From Hybos culiciformis (lineage: Eukaryota > Arthropoda > Insecta > Diptera > Hybotidae), in contig OZ023274.1 of assembly GCA_964007475.1 (NCBI GenBank), positions 105,943,372 to 106,007,371 on the forward strand: a DNA stretch of 64,000 nucleotides. Reading direction: 5' to 3'. This document shows positions 23,791-37,500 of this stretch, piece by piece. Numbering within the stretch: position 1 is the first letter of the stretch; each line of letters begins with the position of its first letter. Both the position numbers and the translations under genes were made by a program. The notes beneath the pieces were generated by a model. The model was not told the origin of the DNA. It did not search any database and worked only from the letters and a program-made list of their open reading frames with translations.

Positions 23791-26700
23791 TTAATCTACT
23801 ACTTCAACAGTTTCACTACAATCTTCATCTTCGCTTGACCTCAGGCATTGATTTAGACTTTCTTCTCCTCTAGTTGCTTCTAATTTATCTAATTTCAAAT
23901 GTTTTCTATCGGGTTTTTTTAATAACTCTTCTATTGAATAAGGATTTCGTTTCCTTTTCCCCGTAAAAGCAGCAATAACTAATGTTGGCGTACTAGATGT
24001 TGATGGCGAGGATTTTCCGGAATCACAATCACTCGCATGATCCGAAGTACATGTCGTTGTTAAATCTATAGAGCTTTCTGATTTGGTGGTAATTGCTGTT
24101 TGAAAATAACCTGGAAACTGAGCATGAGAGTAAGGAAAAAATGTCGCGGTTGATGCTGCATCCTGAAGACGTTGTGAAGAATATATTAGAGAAGAATTCC
24201 AAAGCCAATGTTTTGAAAATTGATTCATTGAATTAGTAGAAAGTTGGCCATAATTGATGTCTTGAGAATCACTGTTTACAATTGCTGTAGCATTAACGTT
24301 TATTGGAATTGTTGCAGCTGGTTTAATTGGTAATTCAATTGCCCGCTGAGCAGTCGGATGTATTGGACGAGGGCTTTTAACCGCATCAACATTAGAAAAT
24401 CTTGGAAATTGCGGTAATGTTTGTCCAATCAAAGTTATTGAGTGACTAGGTTGATGGTTATCAAGTGATCCATTATGCTGAGCATATAACTGATTTGCTC
24501 TCAATAAAGCTACAGACTGATGATTTGTACTACTTGCAACACTTGTTTCGCTTCTATGTGTATTTTGTTCATTAGATGTCATTTCATCTGTCCACAATCC
24601 ACCATTTCTTAAAATTCTATTAACTGAACTCACAGAAGGAATTGAATTAGGGTCACAAATTCGTTGGGATAACAGTTGATCACGGATTTCCCATGCAAAC
24701 ATACCAGGATTTTCTTGTTTAAAACGTAGAATTTTTTTAACCACTGTTGGTGTTGCAACTTGCTGAAAAAAAAAGTTAATTTTAAAACCTTTTAGTAACT
24801 TTTTAGATAAAGATATTGGACATTACTTCTTTAATATAATCAGATTCTACATATAAATATACAATACATTATATCTCAGACTTTTTTTTATATTTTATTA
24901 TTTTTAGAGAATCAGTAGGGATTTTTAGATAATAAGCAGTTCTCATAAACGAATCTGGTGAAACAGATAGAAAAATTTATTACAAAAACTAAAAGATATA
25001 CCATATAAAGGACAATAAGAAGTAATCACAAAAGGAGGAAATTCTAGATTCAACATAAATTAACCTTAAGTTTTCAAAGTTTTCTGAAAGTTCGCGGGTT
25101 CCATGATAAATAACTGAATATCTAAAATATCTTCTTGCTCAATATATAATAAAATGTTGTAAATAAAAACTGCAAAATAAAAAACAGCAATCATTGCAAC
25201 TAGAATTAAAACAAAAACACTAACCATACCATCTTCAACTCATGTAATTAAATTAAAAAACTATTCGAAGTGCTAAGTTGCTTATATTTATCTATGTAAG
25301 TGTTGATAAAATAATAAATGCAAAACTATGAAAGTAAATTCTTTATTAATTTTCTATACATATTTACAAGTGCATTCAAACATTATACGTATGTACATTC
25401 TACATTAATATTCTAGAAATAGTTATTTCTAAACATGCGATGATTTCCTTTTAAAGCCACAAATTCACATGAATTTGATGAAATTATTTAGGATTTTAGC
25501 CTATTTCGGCTATAAAATTAATGTTACTGTTAGCGGAATATAAAATTTTATTACTATTTTTAATTACAATTTATTATATGCTGATAATAAAATAAAAAAA
25601 TAATAAAACAATCAACGATTTTCTTGCAACATGTAGGAGTGAATATTTTAAGAACTTAAAACTATCTTCGGCGGCTACGTGACCTTATGCTTATTCTTAT
25701 GTCCCTACGCATTTACGATTACTAGACCTATTTCTTCAAATTATTATTAGAATTTCCTATATATTGACAATGGAAATATAAACTTTAAGTACTTGTTTTT
25801 TTTTTTATTCAAATAATCTCACAAGGTAAAAGTTTTTAATAACATTTTCTTTAAATTTTCATCTATCAGCTGTTCAAATTAAAAACTCGTATACCTAATT
25901 CTTTTTATCTTGAGCAAAATTAATATTTTACTGAAAATTATATATAGTATACTGTCTAAAAGGAATAATTATGAATTAAAAAACCAACTATTATAGAACT
26001 ATTTCAAAATTTCTTTTTTAATACTTAGCAATAGTTCCATTATAAAAATTCCACTCAAATTTAACATAAAAAAAGCAAATAAACAACATCTAAAACTATG
26101 GCATAAAAATTATTTACATTTCAATGATTTATTATCTTGTGCTTAATACCAAAAAAAAAAAAAAAAAAGCATGATACAAATTTTAGTAACAATAAATTAA
26201 TAATGAATTTTCGATGTGATAATCAAAAATGTTGTACAAACATTTTCATTTTAATTATTCAGTAGCTGAACGCTACATTAAAATCAACAATAATAACAAA
26301 TTTGATAAAAAAAATGTATAAAATTATTATCATTGACGTTAAGCATTCAAATACTGCTTATAATCATTGGGAATCAAAACAAGTGAACAAATACCCAGCG
26401 TCAAAACTTACATATTAAAAATATTTTTTATTCAAGATAAGACTACTAAATATTTCAAATGTTTTCTTCGGTTTTCATATCGGGCTAACAGTTCTCAAAT
26501 AAAGATCTAATTATTATTGTGAAAATTAAAGCAATTGGGGAATTATATTAAAACAATAAGATAGTCGGTGAGATAGTCGGTGAGATAGTCATATTGAGTA
26601 CATTTAATCAATTTAATTCAAGGCTTAAGAACTACAAATTTACCTTAGTTTTACTTCCACCTATCGAGCCCGGCCGTATCGATCCCGTCTCATAGAACCT

Positions 26701-29700
26701 TGTAAGTATTTTTGATACACAACCTACAAAAAAATTAAAAATAGATTGTTGTGAAGTAAGAAACATTTTCACATTTTATAAAATAAATAAATCCTGATCC
26801 TGATTCTTACCATGTGAAACCAATAGCTGTCGGGAAATATCACAAGGTCTTACACCCATTAAAGCAAGTTCAACAATTCTTCGGCGGACACAATCTGGTA
26901 ATGGTCTACCATTAACAAATACGCCGCCCAATTGATTAACACCTGCTTGACCTGTAATTAAGGAATAATTTTATTTCTTCATAAAAAACTAAAGACTTTA
27001 TCAATAAAAATTAATTATAATAATTAATATGTAAGTTAAATGCCTTAATAAATATAAAATGTTTTTTTTTTATCTTTAACAATTTTGTACAAAAATGTAC
27101 TAATTGTTTTGTTTTAAAAGCGTAAAATTTTTTTACACTTTTGAATAAATTAACATATATTGTAAGTAATTTCCATATTAGTTTCCCGATGAACGCTTCC
27201 GTATCATGTAACTATCGCTTAGATAAAAGCTCTGACATTTCAAAATTTCGCCTTTTACACCATTCTGTTGACATCTAACTTATCCAAAAAAATTTAATTA
27301 CTTCATGTATTACTTGAAATAACTAATACTTTAATTTTCGAATCTAAACAAATTTACGTACAATGTTCTTTTCATAGTTCTAGTATACACATTTAAAACA
27401 CTTAGTTAATTTCATAAAACTAATATTAATCTTAACATAATCTAAAAACGTAGCTCAGAGAATTAATTTACTTTTTCACTATACAAAATTACAGAAATAA
27501 AAACTAAATAAATAATCTCCTAAGAATTTTTTTAACAAATTGTTGTTTGCTGAGTAGGTTACTGTAACTTAGACCTTTAACTTAAACCCTAATTTATTGA
27601 ATAATTATTATTTATATTCCTTCACATAATAATAAACGTATTTTTAACCCTTTTTGAAATTTAATAGACAAAAAATACGAAATAACATAATGTGCTTATA
27701 TGTATTAATAAAAATAACATACTTAAGAAATTTTTAATAAAAAAAATTGTTAGTAAAATAGTAGCATGATAAATTACTGAGAACTATGTCAATCATGCTT
27801 CGATACAGATTAGGTTAATATAATAATGTAAGTGTTAAAAGTAATACCCTGAATAACTAGTCATCTCTCAAGACAAGCGAATATATGTAAAAAATAATAT
27901 TATTATGACAACCAAACCAACAGCTTAAACTATAGTCTGTCTGTGAGCTTGAATTTTTCCCTGCGAGCACATGATACTTAAAGAAAAAATCTCGGAGCCA
28001 GTTACCCCTGAACGGCTTAGCCAAACCATAAGTAAATTGCCCCAGGATAATGTCTTACGGAATTATGGGTCATTGGGAATATTAGAAATTTGTCGTCCGA
28101 GATTATGACCGTCATTCTTTTTTTTTCAGAAGGTAACTTTTTTATTATTTGTACTATTTAAAAAATAAGAAATAAATAAAGACAAATCAGGTTTCCAACA
28201 CTGACAAACAACTAACATTTCCTTAATAATGTGTAGATAAAAAATCCTTTTTCATTTCAGAATTTTTCATTCTGACAGGTAAAAACGAAAAAAAAATTTT
28301 CATAGGATTTGGAGTTGATTAAATGAATAAATTTTTTTTAAATACCGCGGAATAAATTCGGTAAGCAACATAATCACTTTTTTCAATAATAATATTTTTA
28401 TTATTTTCAACACATTAACACTATATAGTTTTTGGTAATTAAAATCTTGTTTTCTTTCAGTAAATAACTCCACTATCATTATGCGCATTAATTTCAAACC
28501 TAAATAAAAGTAAATAAATTTAAAAATTAATATATAATTTAATATAATTACATACATTTACAAAAAAATATATTAACACTCTATTTTGAAATGAAGTGTC
28601 AATTTTTTTAAAATTATGTTTACTTTGTAATTTAATAATAAAATTTAATTATCCTGAAAATCATTTTACAATCAACCTTATTATTCATTAGTAAATTATT
28701 AACAATATGCACGCGAGTGTCTTATATGAACTATTCCTATAATTTTAGTTTTTATTAAAATAAGGAACTAATTGCATTCCAACTTCCAACAAATGAAATG
28801 TGGAAAATATAAATATTTTTCAAAAAGAGAAATAAAATGTTGTGTGTTAAAATAATATAAAAAAAAATACAGAATACTGAAAATATATTTGGCGAAACTC
28901 ATTTGTAACTACTACTTAAATACATAAATAAGGCAAGCCTTCCAATAGCAGAGCAACAATCTTAAAACTAATTGAAAATTAAATTTTTTTATTTTGAGAA
29001 TAAATTTTATGTTCCCATATGGCTTAACTATTTTACTTAGGAATAAGCTTGAAGTAAAGAACAAAATTGTCTCAACAATTCTTAGTCTAAACTAAAGGAT
29101 ACCCTGTGAAATGAATGGATATAAATTCATTGATTGCTTTGTGCAAATAAAAATTATTGGGATTTCATTTCCCGAATCAATGTGTTTAAGTTTGGTCTTA
29201 TGCAGTTGTGAATCTTTAATTCGAACGTTGAAATTTAAATGGAAATTACGTAATTAATTTGATGGGGTCTTTTCAATTATATTATATTGCAGCATCTCGA
29301 ATTGAATAACTTAACTGAGACTTATTACATGTTTTTATTTAGTTTAGAAACATTATTTGTTTGATTTTCGACCTATTAATGCCATTTCATGTCATTTAAA
29401 GTGTTAAAGATACTCTGTTCGTCGCTTCCATAAGTTGGGATCCAATTTCGTTTTAGATTAAACATTTAAAAATTGGTGTTCATTACATATACTATTTACC
29501 CAAATATGTCTAGATGTCAATTGTAGGAATATAGTTGAAACGGGATGTATTGAATGTAACATAATGTATAATTAAAATAAAACTAATAAATTTTTCAGTC
29601 TTGAATATTGGAGAATAAAAAGTTTTAAATAAAAAAAAGGCTTTTAACAATCAATTGGATTAGAAAATTACTGTGATTTTTTTACTAATTTTTAGGGATT

Positions 29701-32700
29701 TTTAAATAATAAAACTACCATCTTAAGATATTTTTTTATTATTATTTATGTGGTTGGTATACTTGATTGATGAAATTCATGTCAATATTTTATAAAAATT
29801 ATTAATGACAGGTTTTAATGTTTTTCAATAATAATGTAATTTAATACCACACTTGAAACCGACTTTTATATTTAAAAGCCGTAAAAACGACTGGTTTTTT
29901 TTTTTTGGAATCGTTAAGTGCAGAATTAAAAAAAAAACCATAATAAGCACTGCAAATTTTCAACAATACATTAATTTCACGCAATTTTTCCGGCTATAAA
30001 TGCTTTTTTACATTATATGCAAAAAAAATATTGCAATTAATTATTATTTATAATCAGACACAAAGAAATTAATATTTCGTGAAAAAAACAATTGAAAATT
30101 TTTTTCTATAATTTCAAATAGCATATTGTATATATTGAATTTTGATAAAATTAGTACAAACCTATAAACAAAAGTATAAAACTAATGTAAAAGTTTAAAA
30201 TTTAAATACATAAATAAATTAAAAATAGGTTTTAAATATTAAAATGAATATTTCTTATATATATATATATATATAAACCAAATAAAATTTACATAATAAA
30301 TTAATCAATAATAATTGAATTTTTAGATGTAAGAAGAATAAATAAATAAATAAATAAATAAATAAAAATAAATTAAAAGATTGTGCCCTAGGAATGGGGT
30401 TGAAACTGAACTATATGGGGTGAGATAAGTACTGAGTTACGTATTTACATAATAAGAATATAAATTATATTGTACCTAAAAATCGTATAAGTTAAGTTGA
30501 AGGATTGAAACAACTCAAACTCAGATAAAAATATCAACTACATAGTATATATTTTATAGTTAATTTTACAGTGCGCCGCGACCGATTCAAAGTTTTTTTT
30601 TAATTATTTTATTTCGACTCTTTATAAAAATATAAACTTGTGTCGAATCGTTTTATTACAAAATTAAGTATTTTCAAGTACAACCTAAAAGCAATTCGAA
30701 TTTAGCCAAAAAAAGTCGTAAAATCGTTAATAATAAATTTTAGACTTCTGTCTGATCAATTATTAAATATTTTGAGAACTTTGGAAAACATACTTTCGAA
30801 AAAACGCACTCGAACATAAAAAATTAATTCCTAAGAACAATACAAAGTTAAGTTAAATATTATTTATTATCTTATATTTTTTTGTTATCTTATAATTTCA
30901 GATTCAATTTTTTATGTTCTAAAATGCATATTGATATTGGTTCCAAAATAGCAGCGATGGCAAAAAAATTTATTATGTATATGGAATTTCAAATTGATTG
31001 TCATGGTTGAAGAAAAACGGAAAGAAAAATACAAAAATTGGTTTTAACTCGTATTGGAGAAATTTATTATACCAGAAATGGACAATAAAAATATTTTTGA
31101 CTGAATCTTATTTCGAGTTAATATTTTCTTAAAATTCCAATTTTTTTATACATAAAATTAGAGGTGTTTTATGTCCGAAACTTTTTGTCACCTTGTCTAT
31201 CGGTGCAAAAAATGTAACATCGATTTTAAAAATATGATATTAAGTTATATTTTTTGTTCATTTTATTGTTCGTGACTTTGAAATACACTGCTCACAGCAT
31301 AAGAAATAATTTTAACCCAAGGATGTTTTTTATCCACAAAAATTGTCTTATTTATTCATTCATAAATGTTATGAATACTTTTTAATTATTGAGGAAGGAA
31401 GAAAAGTTGTAAATTAATCTATATTTAGGACTCAAAATCGGTATCAATACGAATATACCTGATTTACGAAAAAACAATACTACAATCTTAAATCCATCTG
31501 CCTGCAGTCAAAATAAAAATAAATTTTCAGGTTTTAACGAATTTAATTAGACTATTGGTGCTTTATTTTCTTAGCCCTTAGTAGTAGAAATAATAATAGA
31601 ATAATTTTAAAATAATGTAAAATGTAATGTACCTAAATAAATAAATCAAAATAAAACAGAAATTTTATCGATTGTGAAAACATAATATAACCCATTTCAA
31701 TTAAAGTACAAAATAAAATATTTTGATCACAAACCGTGTAAAAATATTTTGGAAAGATTGAAACAGATAAATTCTTTGATTTTGATCTCCGAAAAAATTG
31801 TTAATTTTTTGTTAAACAATTTCCGTCAACATCAAATTTTTATTGCAAGAAGTTTATTGGCCAATGTAAAAATATTATTAAAACACGTTTTTATTGAATT
31901 GCAAGTGATTAAATAAAAATAACATATATCAAACTCCATACAGAAAACATTCGTTTTAAATTTTTTCTTCAGATGACACAGTCATCGAATAGTAATGCGA
32001 TACTGTCGAAAAAATTTCAAAATAAATCTACCGAATTCCGCAATTTTCAAATTTAATTTTTCATATTAGTATATTAAATTGAAAATTTTCTTCTTTTTTT
32101 CAGAAAGTTTAAAGTTGAAGTTTAAAGTCTGATTAAATCATTCTGACATATATATCTTTATTTATAAATATGTGACATATATTATTTATATAAATGTTAT
32201 ACCAATCTAACAACTTAACCAAATTTCAACTTTTATGTAAGTGCTAACGCTGAATCTATGTTATCTTTGAAAGCCAAATATCCGCTACCAATCATTCATA
32301 TTTGTTTTAATCAGAAAATGCACATCAATTTTCTTATGTGATCAGAAGTCATTCATAAAAAATTTTTAACACGTCCCATGATGTTTCTTAAAAAAATATT
32401 TCTCTTTTTTTTTGCTACAATGAAGAAGATTGTGCGATGATATTTATGTACGAGCCAAGAATAATCAATTAATTTTCAATAATTTTTTGTTTTTAAAAAA
32501 TAAAAAAGTTTGTGTTTCAGAAAATAATTATAAATGTTGTGTTCATTTTTAAATGTTTGAATAATATCAATTTAGCAAGAATGAATTAGCTTAGGGAATA
32601 TTTAGCTATTTATAAGTAATTAAAGTTATTATAATTCAATATGTTCATATGAAAGTTCCCTGTGCGGAATAAATAAGTTTTTAATATTTATATCATATAT

Positions 32701-34387
32701 TTTTATCCTCGTGTCATACAGAGGTAACAAACTAGATCTTATATCTTTTAATCGAAAAAAAAAATAATTATCTTAGTAAATATTATTATAAACGCCTAAG
32801 AAATTTTATTTTACTAATTTATCTCTCACATTATATATTATCGCTTCTAACGTTTTCACTGCTACAAATCGCACTGATTGTTAGATTTGGTTTTCAATTT
32901 GTAAGACAAGTTTAAATATATGAATCGGAACTCCCAATTTGCAGTGTAAGAAATATTAAACTATTCTATATTTTTTATTTCAATGTACAGTTTTTTGGGA
33001 CTCTTTTTTCTTGTGAAATAAAAAAATATTATTTTGTTTAACATGTAGGTATACACTTTACTGAATTAATACATTACTGTAGAGAAGATCAAATTCAAAT
33101 TGCCAGAAATCAAAATCTTAACTTGATATAATTATGGATAAATGTATAGATTAATCATTAATGTATGGCTCACAAATAAAAAAAAAAAACATATCAAACA
33201 AGGGATAGTGTATTATGTTTGGTAAACAGTACAATATCAAATATTTTTCATATGAGATTGTTTTCAAATTGTGGATAATCGCGAACTATTAAAAATAATT
33301 TTAATTCATAAATTTAAATGCATTACAAACTTAAAAAATAATAAGAATTTTTAAAAACTTTTTATAATCCACCTTAATACGAAATAAAATATTTCGACTA
33401 AAAGAAAATTTTAATGAGAATGAAATCACATGGGAAACAACACTTTGGAATTACACTTTTTTATTCAACAACATTTTCATGAAGCATCAAAACAACTTCG
33501 CAAGTAAAAAAAAATGATGAATAAAAAAATAAGTGTATCGTTTACAAGCAGTAACTTAACACCTGAAAACTTATTGGGCAAATTATTTAAACGACCAACT
33601 ATGGATAAAGTGTAATGTAATCAGAAAATCGCTGATCACATCAACACTACTTATACTTAGTAGATTATCAAATAACGATAATCAATTATACATTCAGATC
33701 ACATCTTATTTTATTTGAAAATTAAAAACTCATATCTTATAGGTTTTGCAGGAAAATAAATATTTTATTGCAATTGTTTTTTTATTTTCTGCTAGAGTAA
33801 ATGTCTAAAAGAATGGAACACCCATAAGCTGAAAGACACAGCAATTTAATTTTGTAATGGTTGTTTAAGATTTAATACACTACTGCTGTGCCACTATACT
33901 GTTTGTAATAACAAGTTTTTTGAATTTCATTTACTGAATGATTAGATACAAAAATTCCATTTTGAATAAATAAATTTTAATAAAAATAACAGAATTAATA
34001 AAAAAAATAAATAAATAAAGTTAAGCCAATATGTAGTCGTACATACATAGGTACATATGTATTTTTTATCTTGCTTTTGGTTCACAAAATACATTTATTT
34101 TTTTATTTAACTTAAAAAAAAAAAAAAAAAAACAGTAGGTATATCAAATAATTTAAAAATTGATTGGGAATCTTAAAAATAGTTCTTTGGAAATGTAATC
34201 AAAGCAATAATTCTGAGACAATTCCGTAAATCAGATGGTTGCACATAAAATCTTATAATCCAGTAATCTCCGAAACCACAATGCTCATCATAATTTTAAG
34301 AGCAATTAAGAGGTGAGTAAAATTATTAATTTTGACATATGTATACGTATAGTTACATAAAATATGTCACAAACCTGTATGAGGCAT
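23791..34387 (-). CDS. Poxn: Pox neuro, paired-domain transcription factor (complete, four coding exons)
   Basis: Nuclear DNA-binding protein of the Pax family. In Drosophila it specifies poly-innervated chemosensory bristles and has brain, leg and genital roles. Coding exons are 34387-34375, 26951-26811, 26723-26644 and 24762-23791, joined at GT-AG sites. They total 1206 nt, giving 401 residues. The start is chosen because it gives MPHTG, the Drosophila Poxn start, and joins in frame to exon 2. The paired domain spans about residues 5-131. Its PAI half is in exons 2-3 ([39 protein letters not shown]) and its RED half in exon 4 ([11 protein letters not shown] to INRILRN-type ending). There is no homeodomain, as expected for Poxn. 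Near the C terminus an octapeptide/EH1-like YSIEELL (residues 353-359, 23940-23920) follows a basic KRKRNP, and the tail is acidic. The paired domain matches recalled Poxn better than Poxm or sv. Confidence 0.95.
24763..26643 (-). other. Poxn: Poxn intron 3
   Basis: A 1.9 kb AT-rich intron. It contains an A-rich homopolymer near 26152-26168 and a 12-bp tandem repeat (26559-26590) close to its donor end. No other gene is seen. Confidence 0.85.
26559..26590. repeat. 12-bp tandem repeat, about 2.7 copies
   Basis: The unit agatagtcggtg is repeated exactly, ending in a partial copy. It lies inside Poxn intron 3, about 54 bp from exon 3. Confidence 0.75.
26644..26723 (-). CDS. Poxn: Poxn coding exon 3 (end of PAI subdomain and linker)
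   Basis: An 80-nt exon between a TTGTAG acceptor and a GTAAAT donor. It encodes the recognition helix [15 protein letters not shown] and the linker [11 protein letters not shown], all diagnostic of Pax paired domains. It is separated from exon 2 by an 87-bp intron. Confidence 0.95.
26811..26951 (-). CDS. Poxn: Poxn coding exon 2 (first half of the paired domain)
   Basis: A 141-nt exon between a TTACAG acceptor and a GTAAGA donor. It encodes the beta-hairpin and first helices of the PAI subdomain ([34 protein letters not shown]). It enters and leaves after codon base 1. Confidence 0.95.
30256..30275. repeat. (TA)n microsatellite
   Basis: Uninterrupted TA dinucleotide run of 20 bp in Poxn intron 1. 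Confidence 0.9.
30337..30370. repeat. (AATA)n microsatellite
   Basis: Tetranucleotide run of about eight units in Poxn intron 1. Confidence 0.9.
34375..34387 (-). CDS. Poxn: Poxn coding exon 1 (13 nt)
   Basis: Holds ATG and the codons for MPHT plus the first base of Gly, followed by donor gtttgt. Upstream in the same frame 41 codons are open back to TGA at 34513-34511, but they contain no ATG, so this ATG decides the start. Confidence 0.88.
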
Positions 34388-34513
34388 AATTATCCAACGA
34401 TGATTCCTTTCTTCCTTTTTTTGCGGATCCAATTGACGCTGCTGGAATTTAACCTCCTCCTCTTTCGTCTTATTATTATTATCCAGAGCCACAATTTTTA
34501 TGTAATATTTTCA
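34388..34513 (-). other. Poxn: Poxn 5' leader, open in frame without ATG
   Basis: Less AT-rich than the flanks and purine-rich on the transcribed strand (three GAG codons, then glutamine and lysine codons). It stays in frame with the Poxn ATG for 41 codons back to TGA at 34513-34511. It has near-cognate GTG and CTG codons but no ATG, so it is most simply 5' UTR. The transcription start cannot be placed. Confidence 0.5.
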
Positions 34514-37500
34514 ATATAAAAATTAATCAATATTCTTAAAATTTTTAATGAATAAAAGTATCTATCAAACTACAAAAAAAAACAATTATAAAAACAAAAG
34601 GTCATTGAATATTTTGCTTTTAATTAAGTTTTTTTTTTATTTGAATTTTTTTTTTTTTATTTAAATCTTTACTTTTTAAACGCATTAGTTTAATCGGCAA
34701 TAAAAATGAACTCAGTTGATTAAAATTATTTTTATTTTTTCAGTAATTGCCATATCCTGAAAAGAAAATAAAATTATAGAATTAAAATTCCTATAGCCAA
34801 AAATTCTCAACATAAACCAAAGTAGTAAAAAGCAATAAAATGTGATGATTTCATAATAAAAATAAATGTAGCTATATATGTGTGTACCTACAATTATATA
34901 TGTATGTACTACAAAATTATAAGTTAAACAGACAATATTTTTATTCAAATAACCTTACGCTATAAAAACCATGCTATAAAATGAGAACCATATTAAAATC
35001 GAATTTAAAATTACTTAAAAAAAATCGGACTTCTGTTCTGGGTTTTAGTTTTCTGCAAAATACAACTCTAAAATTTTTACGAGCTCGATTGAAAATTAAT
35101 CTTGATTATATTTGTGCACATAAATAGTAATAAAAAAGACTTTTTTGCCTTACGAAATTATGTTAAAATTCAACCCTAATTTAATTTACAAAAAAAAAAA
35201 AACCAAACAAAATCTGAATGGATCTTAACACACTAACTGAGCAATGCGAACGTAGAATTTTTTTTGCCTTTTTTCGTATAATTCAAAAACAAAAATATGA
35301 TTTCTATCTATGCTAATATTTTGAACCGTTAAAAAACGACACGAAAATATATTGAAATTATAATTAATGCTTAAACATGGTAAATTCATCATCAACCTGG
35401 TTAATTATTAACCAAAACAAAACCATTTCCAAACATAAAATTTTATTATTTTTTCGCATTTAGCAATTTATGAAAAGGATCATAAAGCAAAAAACTTTAT
35501 TGTTATATGTAAATTTTTTATTTCCTGAATTTTTTTTATTATGATACATAATACATTAATCTTGATTTTAATTGCGAAAGAACTTTTCATGCCTAGAAAA
35601 GGAATTCAAATTTAATAGCATGAACCAATTTTACAGTTAAAACTGTGAAGATTAGGACGCTAATAGATATATAAAAATGATAAATATTTTTTTTATCTTT
35701 TATAACATAGAATAATTGCACTTATTCGAATCCAAAATCAAGGCTACAGAGCCCACTTTAATGAGTATGTAAAATTAATTTCTATAATGTACGTGTAGTT
35801 TGACAATATTTAAATTTATGTACATACGTACAAATATAATGCTGCCAGCAAATATGTATTTAGAATGTAGATATAAAATAAAAAACAAATAGGTATATTA
35901 TAGGTATTAAAATTGAATGGAAAAAAGACTAAAAAAAGACAAAAATTATTTATTCGAATATGGAAATTGATTGAAAAAGCTATAGTATATATACAAAATG
36001 TAAATTTGTGAACTTTTCTAAAAATTTGGATCATTATAAATAATAATATTTTGATGTAAATTATAACATCACATTTGTCATTGAAATCATAACATCGACC
36101 TACTTCTCCAAGCCAGCAAAAAACTATAGATATATGTATAATTACATAATGTATTAAAATTAAACTATTTTACGTCGGCAATAGTTAAATTTAGAAAAAA
36201 AAATTAAAGTTTAGCTGCAAAAAAAGTAGGAAAACACATAACATGTTTAGTGGCTAACTCAAAAATAAGTAAATTAGATCTCGCTAACTTGATATAAGTT
36301 AATAAAATAGTTTTATCGGTAATGCAAGTTGACTAGATTTCTACATTTTAAATACCATATATAAATTATAATTACAACAGCATTTAGGTATGTTTTATGT
36401 TATAACAAAGATTTTTTTTAAAGAAAAGTTATTTTGAATAATATAAAGTCGGCACACAAAAAATAAATATTCCACAATTATGTTGAAGAAATACTGATAA
36501 ACTATACCATACACGATGCAATGTTTTAGATAACAAACATTTATATTATATAATTTTTGGTGCTTAAAATTCCACCAAAAACTATAAAAAAAATCAATTT
36601 AATTAACAGGTTGATTTTTTCGTCTAGTTTTTTTTCCAAATCAGAAATAATAAATTATAGTGTAAAATTAAGTTGTATTAACTAGAACAATTTATTTTGT
36701 CCTTATTTCAAAGAAATTAACTCAATTCCGTATAGTTATTTTATTTTCTTCAAAAATGAAATTAAAGTAGGTATATTACCTATTTTGATAAAATTATAAG
36801 TTTTCAACGGTTTTCTTTTGAATAATTCATTAGCAAATAGTTTTATTTTTACATTCCTTTCCAGATATTTATCACACATTTATTATTATTTATTTCACTT
36901 CACAGAGGGTTATTTGGTTATTTAGTTATAATTTTGCTCAAAATTAAAACAAAAAAAAATTCAAAACGCTCCACAATGCTTTTATTTTTATTATGATTAA
37001 TAATAATGATTTGTTTACAAATATGGAAATTAGAAATAATAATTTTGAAAGAAATTTAAATAAGTTAAGTAGTTAACATTTTATGGGACTGATTTCGAAA
37101 AATTATAAATAATGAATTTTCTATTTCAGAATTCTTACATATTTGGTTATATAGAAAATGAACTAAACAAAAAATTTAACTCAAATTTATAAATGCATTA
37201 AAAACGTTAAACAATAATATTTATACTCGAAATCGAATAAAAATGGTTTGTAGAAGTAAAAAAAAGTTTTTCATGGACAATAAAACAATTTTTCATATTT
37301 TATTAATTTAATTCTAAATATACCTTCACTTATCCTATCAATTTTCGTATTTTCTTCTTCACAAAAACTATTAGTTTGATAATTCCAAATATTGTTGTTG
37401 TTTCTCATTACATTGTAAAAGCTTGTTTTTTAGTTTTAGTAAACTTTGTCCAAAACTTCAAAGGTAAAAGAAAACTAGATTTTGCAGATTTATCAAATTT

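Larger units (their letters stand above)
26952..34374 (-). other. Poxn: Poxn intron 1 (7.4 kb)
   Basis: A large first intron between the 13-nt start exon and the paired-domain exons. It contains a (TA)n tract (30256-30275), an (AATA)n tract (about 30337-30370), and one less AT-rich patch (27940-28125) in which aatctcgga (27988-27996) and tccgagatt (28096-28104) form a short inverted pair. Large introns of developmental genes often hold enhancers, but none can be identified by eye. No nested gene was found. Confidence 0.8.
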
